A stretch of 64,000 bases of DNA from contig JAXHLT010000006.1 of assembly GCA_034521955.1 (NCBI GenBank), forward strand, positions 186,001 to 250,000, written 5' to 3'. The position numbers and the translations under genes are program-made. The notes beneath the pieces are model-generated. The model ran no database searches. It was given only the letters and a program-made list of their open reading frames with translations, and had not been told where the DNA came from. The stretch comes from M55B127 sp034521955 (GTDB lineage Bacteria; Bacillota; Halanaerobiia; Halanaerobiales; M55B127). Numbering within the stretch: position 1 is the first letter of the stretch; every line of letters begins with the position of its first letter. Below are positions 1 to 7,498 of this stretch, one piece after another.

Positions 1-1
1 A

Positions 2-166
2 GGAATAGATAAAGCTGTGGAAAAAGGTGCTAAGAATTCTCTGATAGTGATAAATAAGACTGCATATATTGTTAGTGTTGAAAGCAAAACTGTTGTTACC
101 ATTATAGATAGAGAAAGTATAAAAGAAAAGGTATTTACTAATATAGATAGTGCAGTTTTGATGTGA
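2..166 (+). CDS. Flagellar operon protein (TIGR02530-like), C-terminal part
   Basis: This is the 3' end of a gene that begins left of the window. The 54 readable residues include EKGAKNSLIVINKTAYIVSV, a VVTIIDRESIKEKVFTNIDS stretch and a final AVLM before TGA. This matches my memory of the C-terminus of the small 'flagellar operon protein' family (TIGR02530), found between flgD and flgE/flbD in Firmicute flagellar operons. Its biochemical role is not known to me. It implies that the region to the left is a flagellar/chemotaxis operon. The next gene starts only 20 bases downstream. The family call rests on recalled sequence similarity. Confidence 0.65.
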   Translation, partial: GIDKAVEKGAKNSLIVINKTAYIVSVESKTVVTIIDRESIKEKVFTNIDSAVLM

Positions 167-186
167 AACAGAGTGGAGTGATTTAA

Positions 187-2229
187 TTGAATTTTAAAAA
201 AAGCAATATATTAATACTATTTTTGATTTTTATTTTGTTACTTATACCTTTTCAAACTTATGCTTACTCCAATGTATTAAAAAACTTTGTAAGAAATGAT
301 AAAAAAGTTGAATTAAAAATATTTGAAGGTTTATCAGAGGTTAATATTGTTTCAGGAGCTAACCTGATAGCAAGTAATATTGATGGATCTAAAAGTATTA
401 AGTTAAAAAATAATGGTTTATATAAAATAGAACTTAAAAAAGAAAAATTTTCTAAATTTTTAATACAGATATTTGTGACAGAAGATCAAAAAAAAGCTGA
501 AGAAATTATAGATGAAGTTGAACAGAAGTTTCCTGAATATACTTACTTAATTAAAAAAGAAAACCAGCTTTTTAAAATACAAGTTGGTAATTTTAAAAAT
601 GAATTTGAAGCAGAATTAGCTTCAGATAATCTTGAACAAGAGGGTTGGAATACCTGGATCATAGGAGATGAAAATTCACTAGAATATATAGATAGCGAAC
701 AATTAGTTCTCAAGGATAATAATGGTAATGTCATATTTGAAAATGGTACTATTCATTTTGAAGGCGTTATCAGAATCAAGAATAATCTATATAACGGTTC
801 ATTCCAGTTTAAATTAAATTCAAATAATAATATCGAAATCTATAATAAAATTGACTTTTTAACCTTAGAATATGGTCTTTTGTTAAACCAGATGAGTGAT
901 ACAAATAATATTACTCTATTAAAAACAGCTGCAATTCTAAATAGAAGTAAAGCTTTAAGACAGATTTTAACTGAGAGTCCACCTTATAAAATAGAAGGAT
1001 ATAATGGAATATCCAAGCTTACAGATGTTATAAAAATAGCTGTAGAAAACACTCAAGCTAAGGTTATTTACAAAAACAACAGTCCATATTATGAGAACAT
1101 AGATATTAGAGCTTTAGCTAACAAATATAGTTCTTCTGATAATTTCATTTTAGAAATTATGGATGGTGTAGAGATAAGAGACCTTAACACTGTATTGGAA
1201 GAAAATATAGCAGTGGATGCCAGTATCGATATAGGTTTAAACTATAAAGAAATTAGACAGTTAACCTGGAATGGTAATAGAATCATTAATCTTATCAAAT
1301 TTGATACTTTAAAAGGTAGACATAAAATGTTTTTTGCTCTAAGTAATAATAAAATAAACGGCCTATCATCATTATCTTCTTTAGTAAAAGATAATGAAGC
1401 TTTAGTTGGTATTAACGGAGGATTCTATAATTACCAGGGCAAACCATTAGGTCTAGTTATGGTTGATGGTACAATTGTTTCTGAACCATTATATAATAGG
1501 GCAGCAATTGGAATAACTAAAACCGGAGAAATATTAATTGATAATATTAGCTGGAGAGGTGTTTTAAGAACTACAAATAATGAAAATATCATTATAGATG
1601 CAGTTAATAGAAATCCTAATAGTGAAACTGAAATTATACTATACAATAAATACTTTTCTGACAAGACACCTTTATTTCAACAATACACAACAGAAATTAT
1701 TGTTAAAAAAGGTATTATTACTGATGTTAAACGAGGAGAATCTATTCAAAGTAACATTCCTGAAGATGGTTTTATAATAAAAGTATTCAATCAAGAAGAT
1801 AGATATGAAGGTTTCGAGATATTTGAAAAGGTTGATTATCTTAATGTATTTAATCCTGACTGGCAGAACAAAGATGTTATGAGTATAATGGGTGGAGGTC
1901 CAAAGCTGATAACAGATGGTCAAGTAGATATAACAGATCAAGAAGAAAAGTTTAATACGGATATTACTGAAGGTAGGGCACCTAGAACTGCAGTAGGAGT
2001 GACTTATGACCATCAGTTACTATTTGTTACGGTCGATGGTCGCCAGCCTGAGATAAGTATTGGAATTACCTTAAAAGAATTAGCTGATTATTTAAAGACT
2101 TTAGATATAAAAGAAGCAATGAATCTAGATGGGGGAGATTCTTCTCAAATGGTTATCAGGGGTTATACCTTTAATAATCCTTCTGGATATAGAGATATTG
2201 CAACAGGAATTTTAATTAAAAAGAAATAG
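187..2229 (+). CDS. Secreted SPOR / phosphodiester glycosidase (NAGPA, DUF2233) domain protein
   Basis: This 680-residue protein is exported: residues 1-27 form a signal peptide (lysines, a long hydrophobic run, cleavage near TYA). Residues about 90-160 look like a SPOR peptidoglycan-binding repeat (FLIQIFVTEDQKKAEEII and FKIQVGNFKNEFEAELASDN). A middle segment around 190-265 resembles SpoIID-like sequence (IHFEGVIRI, LLKTAAILNRSKALR). The C-terminal ~300 residues form a phosphodiester glycosidase domain: LVGINGGFYNYQGKPLG, IMGGGPKLITDG, EGRAPRTAVG and MNLDGGDSSQMV. A role trimming or remodelling cell-wall glycan or a phosphodiester-linked sugar is inferred; the substrate is unknown. The start is TTG after GGAG. 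It ends overlapping the ribosome-binding region of the next gene, so the two are probably co-transcribed. Confidence 0.8.
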   Translation: MNFKKSNILILFLIFILLLIPFQTYAYSNVLKNFVRNDKKVELKIFEGLSEVNIVSGANLIASNIDGSKSIKLKNNGLYKIELKKEKFSKFLIQIFVTEDQKKAEEIIDEVEQKFPEYTYLIKKENQLFKIQVGNFKNEFEAELASDNLEQEGWNTWIIGDENSLEYIDSEQLVLKDNNGNVIFENGTIHFEGVIRIKNNLYNGSFQFKLNSNNNIEIYNKIDFLTLEYGLLLNQMSDTNNITLLKTAAILNRSKALRQILTESPPYKIEGYNGISKLTDVIKIAVENTQAKVIYKNNSPYYENIDIRALANKYSSSDNFILEIMDGVEIRDLNTVLEENIAVDASIDIGLNYKEIRQLTWNGNRIINLIKFDTLKGRHKMFFALSNNKINGLSSLSSLVKDNEALVGINGGFYNYQGKPLGLVMVDGTIVSEPLYNRAAIGITKTGEILIDNISWRGVLRTTNNENIIIDAVNRNPNSETEIILYNKYFSDKTPLFQQYTTEIIVKKGIITDVKRGESIQSNIPEDGFIIKVFNQEDRYEGFEIFEKVDYLNVFNPDWQNKDVMSIMGGGPKLITDGQVDITDQEEKFNTDITEGRAPRTAVGVTYDHQLLFVTVDGRQPEISIGITLKELADYLKTLDIKEAMNLDGGDSSQMVIRGYTFNNPSGYRDIATGILIKKK

Positions 2230-2243
2230 TGGAGGTAGATAAT

Positions 2244-2765
2244 GTGTTTAAAAAAACAGTATTAATCCTAATCTTATTTATATTTGTAATCACACCTTTA
2301 GCCAATGCACAACAACATGATTTTCAAGAAATGAATTATTCAGTGTTTTTACAGGAAGATCATTCATCCTTGAATATTAATCCGGTTTTTCAATTCCAAA
2401 ATGATCTCAACAGATTGAGTTTTGATCTAAACTATGATGGAACTGAATTTAATATTAGAGGTACTTGGTTAATTAGTTTTTTGGAAGGTGCGGATTATAA
2501 AACAGAGGCAGCTTTTGAACTGTTGACAAAAAGAAATACAAGTGGATTTACTGCTGGACTAGGAGTAGAAGGGAGTAGATATTTAGAGAACAATAGAGAA
2601 CTAATCTATGACTTGAAGTATATATTAGATAATAAAAACTTTGAGTACAGAATTGGTTACCTAACTCCAATAGTTGAAAATAATGATTTGATAGTTAGTT
2701 TAGGTAATTCTTATTGGCATGATAGATCTCTATTATTAGAGATAGGTTTTAGAGCTAAATTTTAA
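2244..2765 (+). CDS. Exported small beta-rich protein, candidate outer-membrane barrel
   Basis: I do not recognise a family. The GTG at 2244 is preferred because GGAGG (2231-2235) sits eight bases upstream, giving 173 residues. Residues 1-22 are a clean signal peptide (FKKTVLILILFIFVITPLANA). The mature part has no hydrophobic helix. It shows alternating polar/hydrophobic strands separated by short turns (LNRLSFDLNYDGTEFNIRGTW, GFTAGLGVEGSRY, FEYRIGYLTP, LIVSLGNSYW) and ends LLLEIGFRAKF with a terminal phenylalanine, the usual last residue of an outer-membrane beta-barrel. Size and strand pattern would fit about eight strands. It directly follows the SPOR/glycosidase gene. The barrel idea is inference. 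Confidence 0.7.
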   Translation: MFKKTVLILILFIFVITPLANAQQHDFQEMNYSVFLQEDHSSLNINPVFQFQNDLNRLSFDLNYDGTEFNIRGTWLISFLEGADYKTEAAFELLTKRNTSGFTAGLGVEGSRYLENNRELIYDLKYILDNKNFEYRIGYLTPIVENNDLIVSLGNSYWHDRSLLLEIGFRAKF

Positions 2766-2783
2766 TTAAGGAGCTATTATTAT

Positions 2784-2915
2784 ATGGCTAAAAAGTCTAA
2801 AAGTAATAAAAAGTATTTTGATGTAATAATAGTATTAATAATTTTGTTAATACTATTTACTTTAATTGATTTAAACATATCTTTAGAACAGATATTAAAG
2901 GTTTTGGTTGGTTAA
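2784..2915 (+). CDS. 43-residue single-span membrane peptide
   Basis: A short ORF begins at ATG 2784 with AAGGAG (2768-2773) ten bases upstream. The product has a lysine-rich cytoplasmic head (MAKKSKSNKKYF), one hydrophobic helix (DVIIVLIILLILFTLIDL) and a short amphipathic tail ending VLVG. It lies 18 bases after the beta-rich protein gene and 27 bases before sigH, so it may belong to either transcript. No family is recognised. The good ribosome site and clean membrane topology support it being real. A role beside its exported neighbours or as a small regulator is only a guess. Confidence 0.5.
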   Translation: MAKKSKSNKKYFDVIIVLIILLILFTLIDLNISLEQILKVLVG

Positions 2916-2942
2916 AGCATTTTCAAACTTGGGGGGGATTGA

Positions 2943-3572
2943 ATGTTTGACCAGAAGCAGGGAGAAGAAGAGATAATAAAACAAGCAAAAAGTGGTAACA
3001 AAATGGCAATTGAGTATCTTATTAATCAGAATATGGATATTGTGTATGCAAAAGCAAAATACTTTTTTATCAAAGGTTTAGACAAAGAAGATGTAATTCA
3101 GGAAGGTATGCTGGGATTGTTTAAGGCTATCAGGGATTACAGAACAGACCGTGAAGCATCGTTTAGAGGGTTTTCACAGCTTTGTGTTCACAGGCAGTTA
3201 ATATCTGCTATTAAAAGAGCCAACCGTCAGAAACATCAGCCGCTTAATAATTCTACTTCAATTAATAAGACTTATGATTATGATAATGAGTCAGGTCGTA
3301 GCTTTAGTGAAATTCTGCCGGATAAAAAGAAAAAACTTGAAGATCAGTTTGTATACAAAGAGATAATAAATTTGGTCTTTCAAGAAATTGAAAAAGACCT
3401 TACTGAATTAGAAAAGAATGTGTTTTATGAGTATTTGGACGATCGCACTTATAAAGAGATTTCAGATAAATTGGACATTAATGTAAAAACAGTTGATAAT
3501 GCACTCCAGAGAGCTCGAAAGAAAATTGATGATATAAAGACTAATAATAACTTAGAAGATCTTGTGATATAG
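2943..3572 (+). CDS. sigH: RNA polymerase sigma-H-type factor (SigH/Spo0H)
   Basis: A 209-residue sigma-70 family factor. Region 2 is at about residues 28-75 (IVYAKAKYFFIKGLDKEDV, IQEGMLGLFKAIRDYR); region 4 helix-turn-helix is at about 150-198 (LTELEKNVFYEYLDDRTYKE, VKTVDNALQRARKKI). Length, absence of regions 1 and 3, and the region 2 wording match Firmicute SigH rather than SigF/SigG or ECF factors. In Bacillus SigH drives transition-state, competence and early sporulation genes. Here it precedes a cold-shock gene and hpf, and a SigH-like promoter can be read upstream of hpf. The ATG start follows a strong run of G residues at 2931-2937. Confidence in the sigma class is high, in exact orthology a little less. 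Confidence 0.88.
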   Translation: MFDQKQGEEEIIKQAKSGNKMAIEYLINQNMDIVYAKAKYFFIKGLDKEDVIQEGMLGLFKAIRDYRTDREASFRGFSQLCVHRQLISAIKRANRQKHQPLNNSTSINKTYDYDNESGRSFSEILPDKKKKLEDQFVYKEIINLVFQEIEKDLTELEKNVFYEYLDDRTYKEISDKLDINVKTVDNALQRARKKIDDIKTNNNLEDLVI

Positions 3573-3622
3573 CCTGTTATATTATTATTTTAAAAAGCTT
3601 TTTATCATATAGTATGACTTGG

Positions 3623-3651
3623 TTGACAACAATATCATACTGTGTTATATT
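3623..3651 (+). promoter_or_regulatory. Sigma-A promoter of the cold-shock gene
   Basis: TTGACA at 3623-3628 and TATATT at 3646-3651 are separated by 17 bases. Transcription would start near 3658, leaving a leader of about 47 bases with AGGAGG before the ATG at 3705. The leader is shorter than the long thermosensing leader of E. coli cspA. Confidence 0.75.
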
Positions 3652-3704
3652 AAAGAAAATGGAATTAAGTTTCCAAGTAACAAATTACAGGAGGAAGATA
3701 ATTA

Positions 3705-3914
3705 ATGATTTATACTGGAGCAGTAAAATGGTTTGATGCAAAAAAAGGTTATGGTTTTATTGAAAGAGAAGATGGAGACGATGTATTTGTTCACTTTTCT
3801 GCAATTCAAGACGATGGGTTCAAGACTCTTGAAGATGGAGAAAAAGTAGAGTTCGAAATTGTTGAAGGTGACAGAGGACCTCAAGCTGAACAAGTTGTGA
3901 GAGTTGAAGAATAA
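3705..3914 (+). CDS. Cold-shock protein, CspA/CspB family
   Basis: This 69-residue single cold-shock domain protein binds single-stranded RNA/DNA and acts as an RNA chaperone. It carries RNP-1 (KGYGFIERE, residues 14-22) and RNP-2 (DVFVHFSAI, residues 27-35), and the usual AVKWFDAKKG start. The family is normally 65-70 residues, so it is complete. It is acidic, with a C-terminal EQVVRVEE. It stands as a monocistronic unit between its own sigma-A promoter and a perfect hairpin terminator. Several paralogues are usual in Firmicutes, so I give no specific csp letter. Confidence 0.93.
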   Translation: MIYTGAVKWFDAKKGYGFIEREDGDDVFVHFSAIQDDGFKTLEDGEKVEFEIVEGDRGPQAEQVVRVEE

Positions 3915-3942
3915 TCATAGATAATTAAAAGTGTGTACATAG

Positions 3943-3976
3943 TCCTGATTACTTAATTGTAATCAGGATTTTTTTT
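3943..3976 (+). terminator. Intrinsic terminator after the cold-shock gene
   Basis: A perfect 10-base inverted repeat TCCTGATTAC (3943-3952) / GTAATCAGGA (3959-3968) is followed by a run of eight T from 3969. Confidence 0.88.
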
Positions 3977-3983
3977 ATACAAA

Positions 3984-4010
3984 GAAGGTTTTTAACTTAA
4001 TATATTGAAT
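3984..4010 (+). promoter_or_regulatory. Candidate SigH-dependent promoter of hpf
   Basis: GAAGGTTTT at 3984-3992 fits the SigH -35 consensus RnAGGAWWW with one mismatch. ATTGAAT at 4004-4010 fits the -10 consensus RnnGAAT exactly. The spacer is 11 bases, within the usual 11-12. It lies 53 bases upstream of the hpf start codon and right after the csp terminator. Bacillus hpf (yvyD) is known to be SigH- and SigB-controlled, which makes the match meaningful, but no transcript data support it here. Confidence 0.5.
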
Positions 4011-4062
4011 TATATTAATAACAATAGTATTTATTTCAGTAGTTAAGAAGGGAGTGGAGATA

Positions 4063-4626
4063 ATGAATATTACGGTTTATGGAAAGAATATCGATGTAAC
4101 ACCTTCACTAAAGGATTATGCCCGAGAAAAGATGGAAAAGCTTGAAAAATATTTTCAGGGAGAGCCTATGGATGTTCATATTACCATGGAGGTAGAAAAG
4201 GAAAGACACATTGTGGAAGTAACTGCTTATGTTAAAGGCTTAATACTTCGCGGTGAGGAAGAAACAACCGATATGTATGCTTCACTGGATGGAGTTATTG
4301 AAAAAGTCGAAAGACAAATTCATAAGTATAAAACAAAAATCCACAATAGAATGATTGAAAAGAAACAGGAATATAAAGAAGATTACATGGAAGAAAGAGA
4401 AGAAATGATTCGTCAAAGAAAAGAACCATCTGAAGATGAATTTGAACCTAAAATTGTTAAAACTAAAAGGTTTGCAATTAAACCGATGGATGTCCAGGAA
4501 GCAGTAATGCAGATGGATTTAATCGGTCATGATTTTTTCGTTTTCTCTAATTGTGATACAAGTGAAGTTAATGTAGTATACAAGAGAAAAGATGGAAATT
4601 ATGGTTTGATTGAACCAACTTTTTAA
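4063..4626 (+). CDS. hpf: Ribosome hibernation promoting factor, long form
   Basis: The product dimerises 70S ribosomes into inactive 100S particles in stationary phase. The N-terminal S30AE domain is at residues 1-100 (MNITVYGKNIDVTPSLKDYA, EKVERQIHKYKTKIH). A charged linker follows, and the C-terminal dimerisation domain spans about 130-187 (KRFAIKPMDVQEAVMQMDLI, HDFFVFSN, YGLIEPTF). The 187-residue length is the long form typical of Firmicutes. I choose ATG 4063 over the GTG at 4054, because the GTG lies inside the ribosome site (AAGGGAG, 4047-4053). The order hpf-secA-prfB is conserved in Firmicutes. A SigH-like promoter lies upstream and a strong terminator downstream. Confidence 0.94.
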   Translation: MNITVYGKNIDVTPSLKDYAREKMEKLEKYFQGEPMDVHITMEVEKERHIVEVTAYVKGLILRGEEETTDMYASLDGVIEKVERQIHKYKTKIHNRMIEKKQEYKEDYMEEREEMIRQRKEPSEDEFEPKIVKTKRFAIKPMDVQEAVMQMDLIGHDFFVFSNCDTSEVNVVYKRKDGNYGLIEPTF

Positions 4627-4652
4627 TAAAAAATAAAAAAATATATGACATG

Positions 4653-4684
4653 AAAGCCGCCTGTTTTTTAGGCGGCTTTTTCTA
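4653..4684 (+). terminator. Intrinsic terminator after hpf
   Basis: AAAGCCGCCT (4653-4662) pairs with AGGCGGCTTT (4670-4679) around a T-rich loop and is followed by a short T-run. It separates hpf from secA, which has its own promoter. Confidence 0.9.
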
Positions 4685-4796
4685 TGAAATAAAGTTGTTT
4701 TTTTTATTAAATGTGTTTGATTGTTATTTTATTAATCATGTGAATAAAAAGGTGATAAATATAATACCTATCAGTAAAGTAATGCTTTATAGTTAA

Positions 4797-4825
4797 TTGA
4801 GATTTTAGCTAATAAGTGTTATAAT
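4797..4825 (+). promoter_or_regulatory. Sigma-A promoter of secA-prfB
   Basis: TTGAGA (4797-4802), a 17-base spacer, then TATAAT (4820-4825) preceded by the extended -10 TG (4817-4818). The predicted start is near 4832, about 64 bases before secA. Confidence 0.75.
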
Positions 4826-4895
4826 AAACTGTAAATTTGTAAAGAATTATTTTGAATATAATTTTTTAATAATAAAAAAACAGGTGGTAAAAAAT

Positions 4896-7481
4896 ATGTT
4901 AGATTTTATTAAAGGTTTGTTTAAAGATCCAAACGAAAAAGAACTGGAAAGATTACAGGTTATTGTTGATGAAATAAATAGTTTAGAAAGTGAAATGCAG
5001 AAACTTTCAGATTCTGAACTTAAGGCAAAGACAGAGCAGTTCAAAAAGAGATATAAAGAAGGTGAAAGCCTTGATGATCTTCTACCTGAAACCTTTGCAG
5101 TTGTAAGGGAAGCTTCACAGCGTGCAACAGATGAAGGATTCAGGCATTTTGATGTTCAGTTAATGGGTGGTATTGCATTACATGAAGGTAAAATTGCTGA
5201 GATGAAAACCGGTGAAGGTAAAACTTTAGTGGCAACTTTACCAGTATATTTAAATGCATTAACTAAAAAAGGAGTTCATGTAGTAACCGTAAATGACTAT
5301 CTTGCTAAAAGAGATAGTGAATGGATGGGACAGATATATGAGTTTTTAGGACTAGATGTTGGAGTAGTATTAAGCGGAATGACTCCTCAAGAAAGAAAAA
5401 AGGCCTATGATTCAGATGTAACATATGGTACTAACAATGAATTTGGTTTTGATTACCTGAGAGCAAACATGGAAAGTAATCCTGAAAATGTAATTGACCA
5501 TGATTTCCATTTTGCAATCTTAGATGAGGTAGACAGTATTTTAATTGATGAGGCTAGAACACCACTAATAATTTCAGGACCTGTTCAGGAAACATCAAGT
5601 GATTATCGTAAGTTTAATAGAGTAATTCCAAAATTAAAAGAAGAAAAACACTATGAACTAGATGAGAAAAACAACAGTGTAACTTTAACTGAAGAAGGTG
5701 TTCATGCTGTTGAGAACTTCTTGAATGTAGAGAACTTATTTGATGAAGAAAGCTTTAGATTACACCATCAGGTTAATCAGGCCCTAAGAGCCCATACCCT
5801 GATGAAAAAAGATAAAGACTATATTGTTGAAGAAGGTAAAGTAAAGATCGTTGATGAGTTTACTGGCCGTGTAATGGAAGGTCGAAGATATAGTGAAGGA
5901 CTACATCAAGCTATAGAAGCTAAAGAAGGGGTATCAGTAAATAAAGGTAGTCAGACCTTTGCCCGTATAACATTACAAAACTACTTTAGAATGTATGATA
6001 AACTGGCTGGTATGACTGGTACTGCTAAAACTGAAGAAGAAGAGTTCATTAAAATATATGGTATGGAAGTTATCGTAATTCCTACAAATGAACCTTTAGT
6101 AAGAGATAATAAGGCGGACTTGGTATTCAAAGATGAAGAAACAAAGTTTAAAGCTGCTGTAGAAGAGATTGAAAAAAGGAACAAAAAAGGTCAACCTCTT
6201 TTGGTTGGTACTGTTGATATAGATAATTCAGAAAAGTTAAGTAGAATGTTGAAAAGAAAAGGTATTCAGCATAATGTATTAAATGCTAAAAACCATAGAA
6301 AAGAAGCTGAAATAATAAAAGATGCCGGACAAAAAAACAGTGTAACAATTGCTACTAATATGGCCGGCCGTGGTACCGATATTGTTTTAGGTAAAGGAGT
6401 AACTGATTTAGGTGGTTTACATGTACTTGGTACTGAAAGACATGAAAGCCGTAGAATAGATAACCAGTTAAGAGGTAGGGCAGGACGTCAGGGAGATCCC
6501 GGTTCTTCTCAATTCTTTGTTTCATTAGAAGATGATCTTTTAAGGTTATTTGGTTCTGACAACATTACTATGATTATGGATAAGGTTGGAATGGAAGATG
6601 ATCAACCAATTCAGCATAAATTGATTACTAATGCAATTGAAAAGGCTCAAAAGAAGGTAGAGGGCCGTAACTTCGATATCAGAAAAGCGATCTTAAAGTA
6701 TGATGACATTTTAAATAAACAGCGTGAAATAATTTATGAACAGAGAAGTAAAGTACTATTCTCTGATGAAATGGATCAAATAATCTTCGGTTTATTAGAA
6801 AAACTTATTGATGATGTAACAGAAGGATATCTTTCTGAAAAAGTACACCCCAGTGAGTGGGATCTTGATGGACTGATTAGTTACTTAAATAACTTTTTCT
6901 TTACAGAAGAAATAACAACTGAAGATCTTGAAGATAAAAACAAAAGAGAGATTAAAATCTTCTTATATGAATTTGGGAAACAAAACTATAAAGATAAAGA
7001 AGATAAATTTACTGAAGAGAACATGAATCAGATTGCTAAACATGTTTCTTTAAGGGTAATAGATAGAAACTGGATGTCACATTTAGATAACATGGATGAA
7101 CTTAGAAAAGGTATCGGACTTAGAGCTTATGGACAGAAAGATCCATTAACTGAGTATAAGTTTGAATCATTTGATATGTTTAATGAGATGACAAGTTCGA
7201 TCAGAGAAGATATTATTAGCAGTATCTTTAGAATTGAAATACATGAAAATGGTAAACTAGATCAGGAAAAAACACAGCAGAATCTAAACTACAGTGATGG
7301 TGGACAGATTAGTGCTTTAGATGCAGCTAAAAATAAAGCGCAAAGCCAAAGACAGAATAACCGCAGTAATAATCAACAACCTAAAAAGGTTGAAACTGTT
7401 GTAAAACCTGATGAACCGGGTAGAAACGATCCCTGTCCATGTGGCAGTGGTAAAAAATATAAAAAATGCTGTGGTAGATAA
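4896..7481 (+). CDS. secA: Preprotein translocase ATPase SecA
   Basis: SecA is the peripheral motor that pushes unfolded preproteins through SecYEG using ATP. The 861-residue chain has Walker A (MKTGEGKTLVATLP, about residue 100), Walker B/DEAD-type LDEVDSILIDEARTP (about 210), the second motor domain with TNMAGRGTDIVLG and RGRAGRQGDPG, and the helical scaffold. It ends in a SEC-C zinc motif (GRNDPCPCGSGKKYKKCCGR). ATG 4896 is chosen because AGGTGG at 4882-4887 overlaps the alternative GTG at 4884. Length is normal for the family. It is followed 17 bases later by prfB and probably co-transcribed with it. SecG lies elsewhere in the window, at 55.6 kb. Confidence 0.98.
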   Translation: MLDFIKGLFKDPNEKELERLQVIVDEINSLESEMQKLSDSELKAKTEQFKKRYKEGESLDDLLPETFAVVREASQRATDEGFRHFDVQLMGGIALHEGKIAEMKTGEGKTLVATLPVYLNALTKKGVHVVTVNDYLAKRDSEWMGQIYEFLGLDVGVVLSGMTPQERKKAYDSDVTYGTNNEFGFDYLRANMESNPENVIDHDFHFAILDEVDSILIDEARTPLIISGPVQETSSDYRKFNRVIPKLKEEKHYELDEKNNSVTLTEEGVHAVENFLNVENLFDEESFRLHHQVNQALRAHTLMKKDKDYIVEEGKVKIVDEFTGRVMEGRRYSEGLHQAIEAKEGVSVNKGSQTFARITLQNYFRMYDKLAGMTGTAKTEEEEFIKIYGMEVIVIPTNEPLVRDNKADLVFKDEETKFKAAVEEIEKRNKKGQPLLVGTVDIDNSEKLSRMLKRKGIQHNVLNAKNHRKEAEIIKDAGQKNSVTIATNMAGRGTDIVLGKGVTDLGGLHVLGTERHESRRIDNQLRGRAGRQGDPGSSQFFVSLEDDLLRLFGSDNITMIMDKVGMEDDQPIQHKLITNAIEKAQKKVEGRNFDIRKAILKYDDILNKQREIIYEQRSKVLFSDEMDQIIFGLLEKLIDDVTEGYLSEKVHPSEWDLDGLISYLNNFFFTEEITTEDLEDKNKREIKIFLYEFGKQNYKDKEDKFTEENMNQIAKHVSLRVIDRNWMSHLDNMDELRKGIGLRAYGQKDPLTEYKFESFDMFNEMTSSIREDIISSIFRIEIHENGKLDQEKTQQNLNYSDGGQISALDAAKNKAQSQRQNNRSNNQQPKKVETVVKPDEPGRNDPCPCGSGKKYKKCCGR

Positions 7482-7498
7482 ATCAGGAGGTTTTAAAG

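Noticed and set aside
1672..2013. 113-codon open frame on the minus strand
   Set aside because: It lies wholly inside the NAGPA domain of the + strand gene, has no ribosome site and reads as low-complexity Ile/Phe/Tyr; a shadow of AT-rich coding DNA.
4054..4062. GTG 4054 as the hpf start
   Set aside because: It lies right beside the Shine-Dalgarno sequence, and the family begins at MNITVYG, encoded from ATG 4063.
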